From Lithospermum erythrorhizon (taxonomy: Eukaryota > Streptophyta > Magnoliopsida > Boraginales > Boraginaceae): a stretch of 64,000 bases of DNA. This document shows, piece by piece, positions 28,525 to 40,427 of the stretch. Position 1 is the first letter of the stretch; the number at the start of each line of letters is the position of its first letter. Location of the stretch: assembly GCA_019722365.1 (NCBI GenBank), contig JADFUC010000954.1:2542001-2606000 (forward strand), in the 5' to 3' direction. The notes under the pieces were generated by a model. It had not been told where the DNA came from and made no database searches. It worked only from the letters and a program-made list of their open reading frames with translations. The position numbers and the translations under genes are program-made.

Positions 28525-28925
28525 TCGATCATTGTCTAGTTTTGACTTTTGATGGTTTTGGATTATTATGGTTGACTTTTTAGATTTTGTACTTGGATTT
28601 TATATGTTTGACAAAAAATATATTCCCTCTTAACTCATTTTAGTTGACCTGAGTATTTTTGGTATACAACTATAAAATTATAAGCCAAATTTCAGTTTAT
28701 GTTAAAATGTTTTATAATATTATTTTCTTACATATTTTCATAATATAATTAATAAGAAATTGATTGTTTATAAGATTGATATGAAAAATTAAATATAATA
28801 AATTAAAATAGAATTGATTCAATATTTTAGGTTTCACTTTGTGCATTAACATGATAATTTTGATTCAAAATTACATATGATGTCAATTCTGAGTCATAAA
28901 GGATTCGTTAATTTTGAGCTTTAAC
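28525..28925. mobile_element. Degenerate MITE(s) within the BBD leader region
   Basis: CTACCTCGATCATTGTCTAG at the left, and ATAATTTTGATTCAAAATTA with TTCGTTAATTTTGAGC at the right, are the words of the recurrent MITE family. The distance is longer than a single copy, so this may be nested. Confidence 0.45.
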
Positions 28926-29009
28926 TTCACTATGTTGTATGTTTGTGTAATTCCAATATTCTGCACATTGTTTTCAGAAATGTTTGTAATGAACATTTTC
29001 ACTGTCCAG

Positions 29010-32000
29010 ATGGCTTCTCTGCAAAGATTCGTAATCTGTCCCTCAATGTGTGCAAACCAGAATGGAAGATGCACTTTGCCAGCAGTAGCACCTTTCCTAA
29101 AGGGTAGAGACCTTGCAAGCAGATCCTGGGCGCTGAAAGAGTTAAAAAATGGTGTGGTGAATGTGAATTATCAGAAAAATCTACGAACAAGCACAACAAT
29201 TAAGTGCACTTTTAGTTCATCAGATGGTAATGGTAGCATGGCGGAGAATTTTAACGAGAGTGATGCGGATTATGTGAATTCTAGTGTGATTGAAGCTGGT
29301 ATCATCTCTATATCTAGGCTTTTAAGGAATGTTAGTGCATAAACGGAGGTTTCCTGAAATTTTGAAGCTTACCCAATGGCTTGTGCGAATGTTACTCGAG
29401 CACATGAAAGTCTCCCTTATATTCCTTGTTTAGCCTTTCTCATGTGAATCGAAGAAACAACTTACTTCTTTTTCAATACAATAGCTATCAAAAGTAAATT
29501 GGCTTTTCTTCTGAAACTACTTCCATAAGTCATGAAAATTCTGTTAGAAAATAAATTGTACTCAAATTTTTAGAAGGATCATTATAAATATTGTTTGTAA
29601 ATGAGTTCTTGTATGTTTTAAAGTTTGATCCCATCATCAAAAAGATATTTCGAATTTTCTCATTGCTTAACCATGAGATTCTATATGCAGTGTCATTTTA
29701 ATACGGTGTTAAATTGATGCTTTTGACCATGTCTGTGCAGTTGAGGTGAAAAGCGGCTCAGATGGTTTTATGGTTAAGATGAGAGATGGTAGACATCTGA
29801 GATGCATTCACAATAGCCCTCAAGGAGGGCATCTGCCAGATTATGCTCCACATCCTGCTATTGTACTTAGGATGGAAGATGGAACAGGGCTCCTCCTACC
29901 GATTATTGTTTGTATGTTTATACTGCACTTTTATTTAGCTTTTCTGTAAAAAATCTGTTGGGAGTTGGGACTAATATCTAGTTTCTCTTATATGCTTGAT
30001 GATTCTTGACTTATCTGAAATTTATGCAGTGGAGATGCCAAGTGTACTCCTCATGGCAACCCTTCGGAATGTTCAAATTGTATGTTTCAACTTTTCTTGT
30101 TCCAGTTAACCTGAGAAATCTAATTCACAATTTTAGAATCTCAACTGGTTATATGAGATATGTTATAATTGTTTCAGGCTAGGCCTACAATGTATCATGT
30201 AGTGAAGGATATGGTTGAAAAGATGGGGTACATTGTGAGTTCTCGAGTGCTTCATTACATTTTCTTGTTGAGGATATGACCTTGTTGGGATGGATTTGCA
30301 TCACGCTCTTTTGTTTCTTGTGCAGGTAAAACTTGTACGAGTCACTAAGAGAGAGCATGAGGCATACTTTGCTCGGTTGTATCTTACAAAGGTTTGTGAA
30401 CTGCTCTTAGCAATATATTTTTTTTCTTTTTACATGGTACTTGGGATTTATGATAGCTCTCTGGTTTTGATTCAAGGTTGATAACGAAGCAGAAGTTGTC
30501 AGTTTTGATCTCCGACCCTCAGATGCAATCAACATTGCAGTGAGATGCAAGGTAACAATGGAAGTCCTTGAAAATCCACTTCCTGTTTTATTTCCCTCTT
30601 CTTTTTCCCTCATGATATATTAATTGGTTTTCTGTATCTTGTATGTCTATGCTGACCTATATAAGTTTAAAAAATCCCAAAAGTGAAAACATTGAATCTC
30701 CTGTGTACTATTGTTGGGCTTTGTGACTTACGTTCACATTTTCTTTATCTGAGATTGCCATTTACATAAAATCCAGAAAAATCCTTGTTAAGTCTGTTTG
30801 ATCTTTGATGTGTCCACAAGGGGTGTGTCATTTCTCCAGAAGCTGTCCACAGCTTCTGTTTTTATGCACCAGGCTCACCTTTAGTGAGTTGGTGAAAAGA
30901 AAAATGTGCATAATAGGGAGCTATAGAACAAAATAGAATAAGCAGTGTTATGCCAAAGTCATATATATTTATGATTCTTGATACTTAACATCTAACTGTT
31001 GTGATTGGTAGGAAACTTGTTCGGTAGTTGGGCTTTTTTTTTTTGGGATGTGGGGATGAATGGCTGAGAAGGAGATGAATTTTCTTCCACTTCTCATCTT
31101 GTGTTTCTTTTAGGTTCCAATTCAGGTGAATAAGCACCTGGCCTACAATGACGGGATGAGAGTTGTTGAATCTGCAAAAGTGTCGATTCGAAGTTCTGCT
31201 TCAGAAGGCTTTCCATTTTCAGAACTGGACAGGTAAAGTTATATTTGCTAATCCTTTTTCAAAATCACCTCAATAAGCTATGGGTTCATGAAGGAAAGAC
31301 ATTCAATATGAAGGTCTAGTTAGATGTCGATGTTGCACAATTGAATGTTTATGGGGCTGTGGTTGTCATGTACTCTATATGTTTATAATATTCTCTAATT
31401 CTTTCATTTCTAGATCCATGTAGGAAATGAAAAAAGATAAATGTCTATTTATATTCATGCAGACAGATAATAGACAAGCATTGAAACAGAAGAGTTTGAT
31501 CTTATGCGCAACATGCTGATTGCTGCTGTAGAGGAACGTTACAAAGATGCAGCTTCATTTAGGTGCTTGATGTTGACAAAGCAGTAAGCTGGGAGAGTCT
31601 ATCACAAAGATTACTATGCTTAATATTCTTTACCTGCTCTCTGATTTATGTGATTTATATGGGAATTAAGTCTCATACACCCATTAGGCCATTGCTAGGC
31701 ACAACCGAAGTAGAGAACAGTAGCTAAGCATACATGCAAAATGAGAGGTGAAGTAGAACATATGAGAGTATGAATCAAGTCCCAAACATTTTAAACTACA
31801 AAATGAACTTTATTGTTGATAATGAAGTCCCTAGCTCTTAAAACTCACGAAGGAAAAATGGAGGAGAAATGTTTATAACTACATTATATACATCAACGTA
31901 ATCTGCATCAGAGGAGAACTCTAGCTGCTTGAGGGGTAGGGGTCGGATAGTCTAATATATTTTCCTCTTTTTGTGGCTTGTCGCCACCATATGGGCTAAA

Positions 32001-32285
32001 TAAGGTAATATGAAGTATTTGGTAACATATTCACAGTGTTAACTCAAGGCATACATTATGCAAGAAAGGGTTCCTGGTTCTAAGCTGTTTTGTGTTTTCC
32101 TTGCCTAAATGGAGGCTGAGGCTCAAGGAGTTACTTTGACCACTGGAAGTTCTTTTTTCTTCAAACCCATATTACGATGGTACTGTCATATTGATATTTC
32201 GACTAACATTCTTATCGTTGTGGTGATAACAGCTTCATTTAGGGACAAGCTCACTCAACTTCGTTCTAAAAGGAACTGGACATAA
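29010..32285 (+). CDS. BBD1: Bifunctional nuclease (BBD1/BBD2 family)
   Basis: Exons: 29010-29298, 29741-29911, 30030-30079, 30178-30234, 30326-30391, 30477-30551, 31114-31232, 31479-31562 and 32243-32285; 954 nt, 317 residues, close to the family's about 325. The start ATG at 29010 gives MASLQRFVICPS, matching BBD N-termini. The family (DUF151 plus a short UVR-like tail) has DNase/RNase activity and a reported role in basal defence against necrotrophic fungi. Landmarks: ADYVNSSVIEAVEVKSGSDG, MRDGRHLRCIHNSPQGG, MEDGTGLLLPIIVLEMPS, KLVRVTKREHEAYFARLYL, SFDLRPSDAINIAVRCKVPI and NMLIAAVEERYKDAA. Two oddities: the frame downstream of 31232 is open only if the weak acceptor AAG at 31478 is used (the better CAG at 31462 gives a stop after seven residues), and the last intron is flanked by a 14-bp direct repeat. 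bHLH110 lies upstream and a SEC14-like gene downstream on the same strand. Confidence 0.93.
31550..32243 (+). repeat. 14-bp direct repeat bounding the last BBD intron
   Basis: CAGCTTCATTTAGG occurs at 31550-31563, across the donor (AG|GT), and again at 32230-32243, across the acceptor (TTTAG|G). The 666 bp between and the second repeat copy make up the intron plus one exon base. The arrangement is what an insertion with target-site duplication would leave. Confidence 0.85.
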
Positions 32286-33599
32286 CATAGATGCTCTTTA
32301 TACTCCTATCTCTTGGCATTTTCTAAAACTTTCCTAGGAATCTTTGTATGTTATATTGGTGTGCTCAGGGCGTGAAGATAATTATGTACATATAAACCAT
32401 TGATCGAAGTTCGTCAGGGTCAAGCTGCATTGGCAAACGTATCCTCACTCCTCAATTATCGATAAAATGTAGAAATTGTTGTTTATATCTGTATATATAC
32501 ATAAATAATAGACGTAATGTAGCACCTTTGGGTGATTAACTGCTTCATGGTGTGATGTATTCTGCTTGTTAGTTGTTTCAAGTTACATTGATCTTGGCAG
32601 TAGCTTATATGCGCTGTCGTGGCACGAATGTGTCGATGAATTCCTAAAATTACATCGAGCAATCTATATTCTCGACATCAAAGTAGGGCGTTACAGTATC
32701 GTATGTGCTCCTTCACGTTAGTCCTTTCGTCCAAAACATTTTATTAAAATGGATGAAAATTGTTGTAACAACTCACAAGCTTGACCTTAGTAAGGTACGA
32801 GTTGATGCAGATTGTTACAAGTAACTTTTACCAATCCGTATTTATCCAATTTGTATAAATTGTGTGTCATTGTGTCAAGTTTATGAAAAATGTTAAAAAT
32901 GGTACATTATTGATGGTGTCAAGAACGTCAAAATCTTGTAAGTAGTAGCATTCTCGCCTCTTTATGTAGTGTGGATTCGAGTCTTATAAGGAGCGAATTT
33001 TGTGTTGAAATGATTAAAAGAAAAGCTCTTGTATCATATCCCGTGATTAGTTTCATCGTTATATTTATAACAGGGATCTCGATGTGCTGTTAGTGTAATG
33101 GTTTCACACTATTAATAACGTCAAATCTTGCCATTTTCTGTTATTGGTATGTTTAGATAACGTAATAATAATGATGTTTGGTAAGTTGATTCATAATTCA
33201 TGGAAGTACATTAATTGCGAAGTAAGATCATAGTGGCGTTATGGAAACTCCAACATTTACCAAATTTGTATAATTACTGCTGAAGAATCTCATAAGAACA
33301 ATCAGTAACCCCAAAGAAGAAAGAAAAGAAAAAAAAAACCAAAAAAAAAGAAGAATTATTCAGTTAAGTAAAAAGCAAGCAGCATAAAGTCAATAAACAA
33401 CTCACTATTGTCCGCATATTCCCATGATGTTGTGTTGCCACGTGTAAACCATCTTACCTGCTAGCTTTACTTGTCCCATTGCTTTAGATTTCTCAAAATC
33501 CTACCGACTTCAAGATTTTACAGCTTGGAATTGCCATATTTGAAAAGGGTTCACAAGAATTGGTGAAGATCAATATACCAATTTAAGCTAACAAAAATA
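32286..33599. other. BBD 3' UTR and intergenic DNA
   Basis: Holds the likely BBD 3' UTR (to about 32560). Two tRNA-like box A/B-reminiscent stretches follow (about 32940-33000 and 33075-33135, GCTGTTAGTGTAATGGTTTC), perhaps SINE remnants. An A-rich tract lies at 33316-33350. The SEC14-like leader precedes 33600. Confidence 0.4.
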
Positions 33600-36438
33600 A
33601 TGTCTGGACCCTTTGATCTTTTGGCAAGGCCTTGTGAGTATTTATTGTTAATGAAGTTTGTTGTTTGATGTTTTGATTTTGATTCGATTTTGTTTAGCAA
33701 GTTCATGCATATGTATAATCTTGAAGTTGATTGTGGTTTTTTAGGTAGTGTTGGCTAGGGACTTGAAAGTATATTATTGGTTTTATCTATCTATTATGAA
33801 AGTCTGATTGTTTGATCTTTGATGGAGGGGTTGTTACTATATTTAGTTACTACTTAGATGCTCCTTTCTTGATAAATTGTTTGGTAATTATTAAGTTCTA
33901 CAAGATTTAAGAAAGCTTCAGTGTATAGGTGTGAAATATGACAATTATGGTTTGCTTCTATATTCATTGATGAAATAAGACATGTTTTTGACATTGCAAG
34001 ATTAGACAAGTACAGTAATATTACTAACTCCCCTAAACGATCGTCTGATCAAAACTAACAAACTTTTCGGAATTAATTGACACACATCGTTGATTTGAAT
34101 AAAATTGCCATGTTAATAATAAAGTAGGTTGAACATACTATATTTAATATATTTTCACACAAAAATATACAATATAGTAACAGATTACTAAGATCAAAAT
34201 TAAAAAAAATCAACTCATAAAAATTCAAAGATGGACGATCTTTTAGGGATGGAGGGAGTCATAAAACTGGAGGATATTAAAACTAGTCATCAGTAAATGC
34301 ATAAATAAGATTTGATTTCATTTTGTTGTCTCGAAATCATGTAGGCTGTGATGGCGTACGAGATGAGAAGGTCAACAGAGATAATGAAATCGTGGTGGAT
34401 GAAAGAAGGGAAAAAGCTGGACTATTGAAGAAGAGAACGGTAAATTTGACCACTAAAGTTCGTCATTCCCTAAAGAAGATAGGTAGTAGTAGAAAGCCTC
34501 ACAATGTTATTGATGTTGGTGGCTCTTCTATGACAAATGAGGATGATCGTGTTGCTGAGGAGATGAAGGTTGTGGGTGTCTTTAGGGAAGCTCTGCTCTT
34601 GCATAAATTGCTCCCTCCTCGGCATGATAATTATAATATGATGTTGAGGTATTCCTGTCTACTACTTATTAAAGTCTTTTATTGCAAACCTGTAATATTG
34701 AGAAATAGGCAGAGCCTGTAGTCTGCTTCTGGTCAGCTATAGCTTTTCCTTATTGAGCCAAGTTCTCAAACCTTCATAAAAAATATATGAGTATCGACAA
34801 AAACTCATAGTATTTGAGTATAAAATCAACTCAATAGTCTAATTGGTAAGATGGTAAGCTAGAGTTCAGGCCTTACTGCCCTAATCCAGAATCCATTTTT
34901 CATTCATTTGGGCCGGGGCCAAGGTGGGATGGATTTGTTCACTTTGTTGTGTGTTGTATACTCATCGGTGGTGGCAAAACTCTACCACAGATGGCCTATA
35001 ACAAAGCTATTGATTATTTGCTTTCGCATGCATCATACTATGAGCTATAACACAAAAATGTCCGATGTCAAAACCTTTGAAGTGTGTTTTTATCTTAAGA
35101 GAGATCAAATCTGTATATTGACCTTCAAAAAAAATTATTCATTTCAGGTTTTTGAAGGCGAGAAAGTATGATATTGAAAAAGCAAAGATAATGTGGGCTA
35201 ACATGCTTCAATGGAGGCAGGAGTTCGGAGCTGACACAATTGTTGAGGTGATTATTATTGCCTTCTCTTGCCAAGCCTCTTAGTAACTAGTCAGACATTA
35301 TTCTGGCAACTGTTTAGAACTCATTCGCCTTATGTGTTTTGTGGTCAAGAAGTTTAATAATTGACTGGTTACAATGTGTATTTTTGGTCCAGTGATCCCT
35401 AACATAGTATCTTTTTGGCAGGACCTTGAATTTGGTGAGTTGAATGATGTAATTAAATACTACCCTCAGGGTTATCACGGAGTTGATAAGCAGGGAAAAC
35501 CAATTTACATAGAATTGTTAGGAAAGATTGACATAGACAATCTAATGGAAGTGACTACTCTGAATCGGTACGTGAAGTACCATGTTCAAGAGTTTGAAAA
35601 ATCTATTTCTATTAGGTTACCTGCCTGCTCCATAACTGCTAAGAGACGCATAGATACAAGCACAACAATTTTAGATGTTCAAGGAGTGGTAATATGTAAA
35701 ACTAACTGTGCTTAATTATTTTGTCCTTTTACTCAATTGAAGATGAGTACATCGAGAAGACTCATGGGAACTGTTATGTTTGTTTCAGGGTTTAAAACAT
35801 CTAACCAAACCAGTAAGAGAAGTTATTATGAAGTTGCAGAAGATTGATAGCGACAACTACCCTGAAGTATATCTTCAGATGTTATTTCATTTCATTTCTA
35901 TCTTAAATTTCAGCAATACCAATATCTATAGTTTTGGTGTATATTACTAATGTAATTGTTTCTGATTATCGATTACAGACCCTTGGCCGGATGTTTATAA
36001 TAAATGCTGGTCCAGGATTTAGGCTTGTTTGGAATACAGTCAAGACATTTCTTGACCCTGAAACAACCTCTAAGATTCATGTATGTTTATGACCATTTTG
36101 CATTTCTTTTAAATATCAGACGTGCTACGATATTCTGTTTCAATAAACAAACTTACTTGCAGGTTCTTGGAGACAAATATCGAAGTACATTGCTTGACAT
36201 TATCGATTCTAGGTAATTATTCTTAATTCTGAACGAATATCCAGTTTATTGGCCATTTTCATTTCAAACAAAATACATTCTTCTGTCCAGCGAGTTACCA
36301 GATTTTTTAGGTGGAAGCTGCAACTGTGCCCTGGAAGGTGGTTGTTTGAGGTCGGATAAGGGGCCATGGAAAGATGAAAATGTCTTGAAGATGATATGTC
36401 AGAGTAGCATGTTGATATTGAATAGTACGGAGTATTAG
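33600..36438 (+). CDS. SEC14-like phosphatidylinositol/phosphatidylcholine transfer protein, short form
   Basis: Exons: 33600-33633, 34345-34648, 35148-35247, 35422-35688, 35789-35866, 35979-36080, 36163-36212 and 36291-36438; 1083 nt, 360 residues. The start ATG gives [11 protein letters not shown], as in plant SFH proteins (MSG..). A basic [19 protein letters not shown] region is followed by the CRAL-TRIO N region ([20 protein letters not shown]) and the SEC14 lipid-binding domain: [68 protein letters not shown] and [18 protein letters not shown]. Family members exchange phosphoinositides and phosphatidylcholine between membranes. The usual coiled-coil/nodulin-like C-terminus of about 200 residues is absent: the frame stops at 36436 soon after [11 protein letters not shown] lost donor at 36391 may explain this (see findings). 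A MITE lies in intron 1. The RPL31 gene converges on it from the opposite strand. Confidence 0.88.
34025..34260. mobile_element. MITE in SEC14-like intron 1
   Basis: Left ACTCCCCTAAACGATCGTCT and right GGACGATCTTTTAGGGATGG then AGGGAGTC are inverted partners. The interior has TGATTTGAATAAAATTGCCA and GATCAAAATTAAAAAAAATC. One of the best-preserved copies of the family; about 85 bp upstream of the exon 2 acceptor. Confidence 0.8.
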
Positions 36439-36824
36439 ATAAATGATGTACATCTGCAGTCTTTCTTACTGTTCTTATTCGCAGATGATTTCTTGTGGTG
36501 AGCAATCTGAATTCTCTGGCGTAGATCACATCCCTGGCGAAGTTTAATTATTGATTATTAACAACTGGTATGATTAACTCTTCCTATCTTAATTCTTTCA
36601 TGAACTCCTCGAGGACTTGTTTTTAAGTCAACTTCAATAGATATTTACTTCATAGGCAGACTTGATCTCATAGGAATGTTCTCCAAGCTCAAATATCAAA
36701 AATCTTGATGACCGGATCATCTGTGTACTGATTTTTCTGTTCTTCAAAACTTACCTTAGCTATGATAAATTGTACTTTATCTTCAACCAGTTTAATTCAA
36801 GATTATGTATGGTTACTTATTTTT
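36439..36824 (+). other. SEC14-like 3' region with a possible orphan exon
   Basis: TTATTCGCAG at 36475-36484 is a good acceptor, followed by an open stretch (36485-36547) that reads MISCGEQSEFSGVDHIPGEV and then TAA in the frame that continues ENVLK. The rest appears to be 3' UTR. Confidence 0.45.
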
Positions 36825-36916
36825 TGAAGTGCAACTGGAATATGTTTTGAGCAACTGCCAGGAAGGGTGTTGAAGTGCAACTGGAATATGTTTTGAGCAA
36901 CTGCCAGGAAGGGTGT
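36825..36916 (+). repeat. Perfect 46-bp tandem duplication
   Basis: TGAAGTGCAACTGGAATATG..GGAAGGGTGT at 36825-36870 is repeated immediately at 36871-36916 without differences that I can see, so the duplication is recent. It lies in non-coding DNA downstream of the SEC14-like gene. Confidence 0.92.
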
Positions 36917-38154
36917 ATGACAATCCTGAGAACATTGATATATGAATTGTCCTTGTTTGGTTCAATAGATGGGTTGAATCCTTCTAGAACAAAATCGATA
37001 TATGCATTGTTCTTGTTTGTCGGGTGGAATCCTTCTAACTAGTCCTAAAAGCGAGAAAGTTTGTCAGGTTGAACCCTTATAGAACAACCTTTGGTGGTGC
37101 TCATCACTTCAGATCCTTCTTCGACAACCTTTGGTGGCGCTTGTCAAAGTATTTTTTAGTAGTAAAATGTAGCTTTGTCTGAGTGCAAAAATGAATGCAG
37201 GTTTACCATGACTCTGAAGTGTTGTGTTATTATATCTGAATTGAGGACACAAAACATATTAATTTACCCAGGGGCATGATGCAGACTCAATTGTTACTGA
37301 AGCCGAGACCAGATAATTATGAACTAGAAAAGAAGCAAAATAAACCGAATCTCTCAATCACTAAGATAAAGCAGTAAGCAGAGTCTTAAGTAGCCTATAA
37401 TACATATAGTACAAACCATTACAACAAATTACAGATGGTTCTACCTTTGTGAAGAAACTATTATGGCAAAAGGCTCAGACCATGCTGATTGCAGTTCGTC
37501 GAGGTCACTCTTTTGTGTTGCACACAAACGATTGCTATCAAAAGATATTTCCTGATAGACCGAAACAGAACAAGGTAAATTCCTTGTTTAATTTTATTCT
37601 AGACATACATTGTATATCAAAGTATCAAACATGTTATGATACACATGCAAATAGTACAAGGAGAAAAGAAGTGAAATGCGAGTTTACCTTCAGGGCCATT
37701 GATCATCGAGTTCTCCAATGAGTTAACATTAATATGTCTAATGTCTCTTAAAAATTTTCCGTCTAAACAACAGAGGGGTAAGAGGAGATTCAGACCCAGA
37801 AGGTCATCTAATGTTCATTGCACATAAATATAACATACACCAGAAAGGAGTCTGTTAAAAGTATTGCATGGTCCTTAGGGAACAGAGCTAGAAGTGAAAT
37901 ACTGGAGTAACATTTTGATTTCATGGTCATCTCAGTAAGATATATGCAAATGCCAAATTAGCAAATAAACTCAAACACTACCATAACTCCAATTTTCAAA
38001 CTACTCCATAATATAGAACATAAAACAAGAAAACATCAACTTAGATACACAAATAACCATTATATCCAGCAGAAGATTTCAACTCAACACAACAAATTCA
38101 ACTCAAAAGTTCCATACTTATCAATACAACAAATCAAAACACAACATTTCCAAA
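36917..38154. other. Intergenic DNA between convergent genes
   Basis: No gene recognised. An open frame at 37449-37721 lacks any family signature. The AT-rich part 37900-38154 is probably the RPL31 3' UTR on the minus strand. GACAACCTTTGGTGG(T/C)GCT occurs twice (37084 and 37123). Confidence 0.4.
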
Positions 38155-39056
38155 CTACTTCTTCTTGGTTTTGCTCTTCCTCTTGGGAGGCAACACAATC
38201 TCTCCCTTAAGGTTAGGAATCTCCATAATCTGAGTCAACCCACCAAACCGTTTTCGGAATTTCTCAACTTGGTCATCATCAAGAAGGTTCTGAGACCTAC
38301 TCCCTAAGTAAAAGGGGTGATTTCCAGACCAGACATCAATAACATACTCCTGTTTGGGTACTGGTGTGACTAAGCTCTGGTTGCAATAAACCTTAGCATC
38401 CTCGTAAAACTGTGGGTGTATGTCCTTCTTCCTACAAGTCCACCTCATCCATTGCTAAAATTCAACAATACTGGAAATATATAAGAAATTCCACTGAAAA
38501 AATTGATTTTCAATAGTAAAAGATACTTGAACTTTGTAGATTTAAATTTAGCCTTCATATTGCAGTAATTCAGACAGGACCTCTTGATTGAGGGTATCAC
38601 TGCGAGGTATTGCAACGATCGTCATTGCAAGTAATGCCTGGCCACTAGGCTAACTTAACATTCTAGATCTGTTACGAGTAATCCCCAGAGTGGCCACTAA
38701 GTGGCTGCTTCCTCATCATTGCAACATGACTACTAGGCTAACTTAACTTTGATTTAAGTCAAAATTATCATGGCAATTGTATATTATGTTGACATTTAAT
38801 ATATTTATCCTTAAATATTATACTAACATATACAAAAATATTTGATTTTCAAATTGAATAAGTCAAATATCAAAATTCAAAGCTGGACAGTATTTTTAAA
38901 ATAAGGGAGTATTAGAAAAATGGTGAAGGTGGATTAAGCAACTTTGGTAATCAATTAAAAAAAGGGTGTTGAAGAAAGCCAATAATTTACCTTGTTGTTA
39001 AGGGAGAGAATTGGAGGGGTCTTGTGGAGAAATGGATTGGATAAGGTGAGCGACAT
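38155..39056 (-). CDS. RPL31: Plastid 50S ribosomal protein bL31c (nuclear gene)
   Basis: Two exons on the minus strand: 39056-38991 (22 codons, MSLTLSNPFLHKTPPILSLN..) and 38454-38155, spliced in phase 0, 121 residues. bL31 sits in the central protuberance of the large subunit of the chloroplast ribosome. The first exon is Ser/Thr-rich with few acidic residues, as expected of a transit peptide. The mature part begins CRKKDIHPQFYEDAKVYCN and contains YVIDVWSGNHPFYLGSRS, DDDQVEKFRKRFGGL and a basic Lys-rich tail after LKGEIVLPPKRK. The zinc-type CxxC pairs of bacterial 'C+' L31 are missing, which is normal for the plant protein. The 536-bp intron contains a degenerate MITE. Its position next to the BBD and SEC14-like genes matches the Arabidopsis order as I remember it. 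Confidence 0.96.
38720..38912. mobile_element. Degenerate MITE in RPL31 intron
   Basis: Right end CAAAGCTGGACAGTATTTTT then AAGGGAGTATTA matches the recurrent family; TTAAGTCAAAATTATCATGG is the internal word. The left end is eroded. Confidence 0.5.
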
Positions 39057-40331
39057 GCTTGTGTTGTGTGACTTTACCAGAAGATTATCAAATTACGGAT
39101 ATTTCATTTCCCAAAATGATGTCCAGTAATTTACCTTAGTGTTATTGTTTGGAATCAATAACAAATTCACATATACATTCACATCAATTTCTATAATTTT
39201 CACCAAATTAACCATTAGTCATTGCTATTTTTTATTTTTAAGATTCAACTTTTTGTATTATATTAACACTTGATTTAAACATTGATATTAAAGAAATTAA
39301 AATTAACTATTTCAAACTTGTCAATGAAATTTAGAATAAAATTAAATTTTAAAGAATAAATAAATATTAAATATGAATGTTGAATGAAATATCTTTTGAT
39401 TTATATTTGTATATAATGAAAATATTTATTTTTTATATAATTTAAAAATAACAAAAGAATGAGGAAGAAAAAAATAATCCTTGAAAATAAAAGAGTTTAA
39501 TTTAGGAATTGGAATAGTGTTAATATTTTAGGAAAATTTGAAAAAGCAATGCTTTTTAGTGATTTGATCTCTATTATACTTTCTGAGGAATACAATATAA
39601 GTGCTCTACATGAATTACGCAGTTTCCCAAATTAGACATGTCTAAACTAACTGTTGGACCGGATCAGTTCTAAAAACGGAAAGGACGCTGAGGCCGTGGA
39701 TCCGAGGTCCGACGGACCCATCTTCTTAACGAAACATGCTCGGATGGCCACATTCTGCTTAATTTGGAAACTGGCAGCCATAGTACTTGCAAAAGGACTG
39801 AGGACCTTAACAGGGTACCGTTAATATTTAACAGGAAGCTGAGAAATCCTGAGCCTGATTTCCAAAGCCAAAATAATGTGATATTGATTAATAATAAATA
39901 AATTTGCAAATGAATAAGATCCAAGTCAACGAACTTGTCATCACGAGCCTACTTTACGTCGGGCCCGTCTAGCTATCATGGATAGATTGTGTTGACAATG
40001 GTTGAGTGGCAGGAACACCTCAAAACGGACACTTTATCACGGGCATTATACTTACAACGGGTAATTTTTTTAGCCGATACCATATATTATCCGGACCTAT
40101 AACCCAATAAGTACCCGAAATTTTGGATATTATGTAAAAAATATCCAAAACTCGGACCGGAATACATAAATTTCTAATGCTATATAACTAACCGAAAAGT
40201 GGGCAGAATGTCAGCACTTGTAAAATTTAACTCCGGTGCGGTCCCTATTTAAATGAGAGTGCACGGATAGAACCTTTCGATAGCAACACTAGGATGATAC
40301 TTAGGAGCACTCATATGGAACTGGTCAAAGG
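39057..40331. other. Intergenic DNA, no gene recognised
   Basis: 39057-39120 is the RPL31 upstream region. 39120-39600 is AT-rich. 39655-40280 is less AT-rich with words such as CCGAGGTCCGACGG and may be an eroded repeat. Confidence 0.4.
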
Positions 40332-40427
40332 AGTATCCTAGGTATAGAATTCATATATGTGGACCTAGTCCAAAAGTATCCTAGGTATAGAATTCATATA
40401 TGCGGATCTAATCCAAGAGTATCCTAG
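40332..40427 (+). repeat. 43-bp tandem repeat, about 2.2 copies
   Basis: AGTATCCTAGGTATAGAATT-containing units start at 40332 and 40375, with a partial third at 40418. Units 1 and 2 differ at only a few positions (ATGTGGACCTAG against ATGCGGATCTAA). Confidence 0.85.

Noticed and set aside
34836..34905. tRNA-like stretch (CTAATTGGTAAGATGG..GTTCAGGCC)
   Set aside because: No acceptor stem or cloverleaf can be formed; at most a SINE relic.
37449..37721. 90-codon plus-strand frame
   Set aside because: No recognisable domain; lies between convergent genes, and its composition is that of non-coding DNA.
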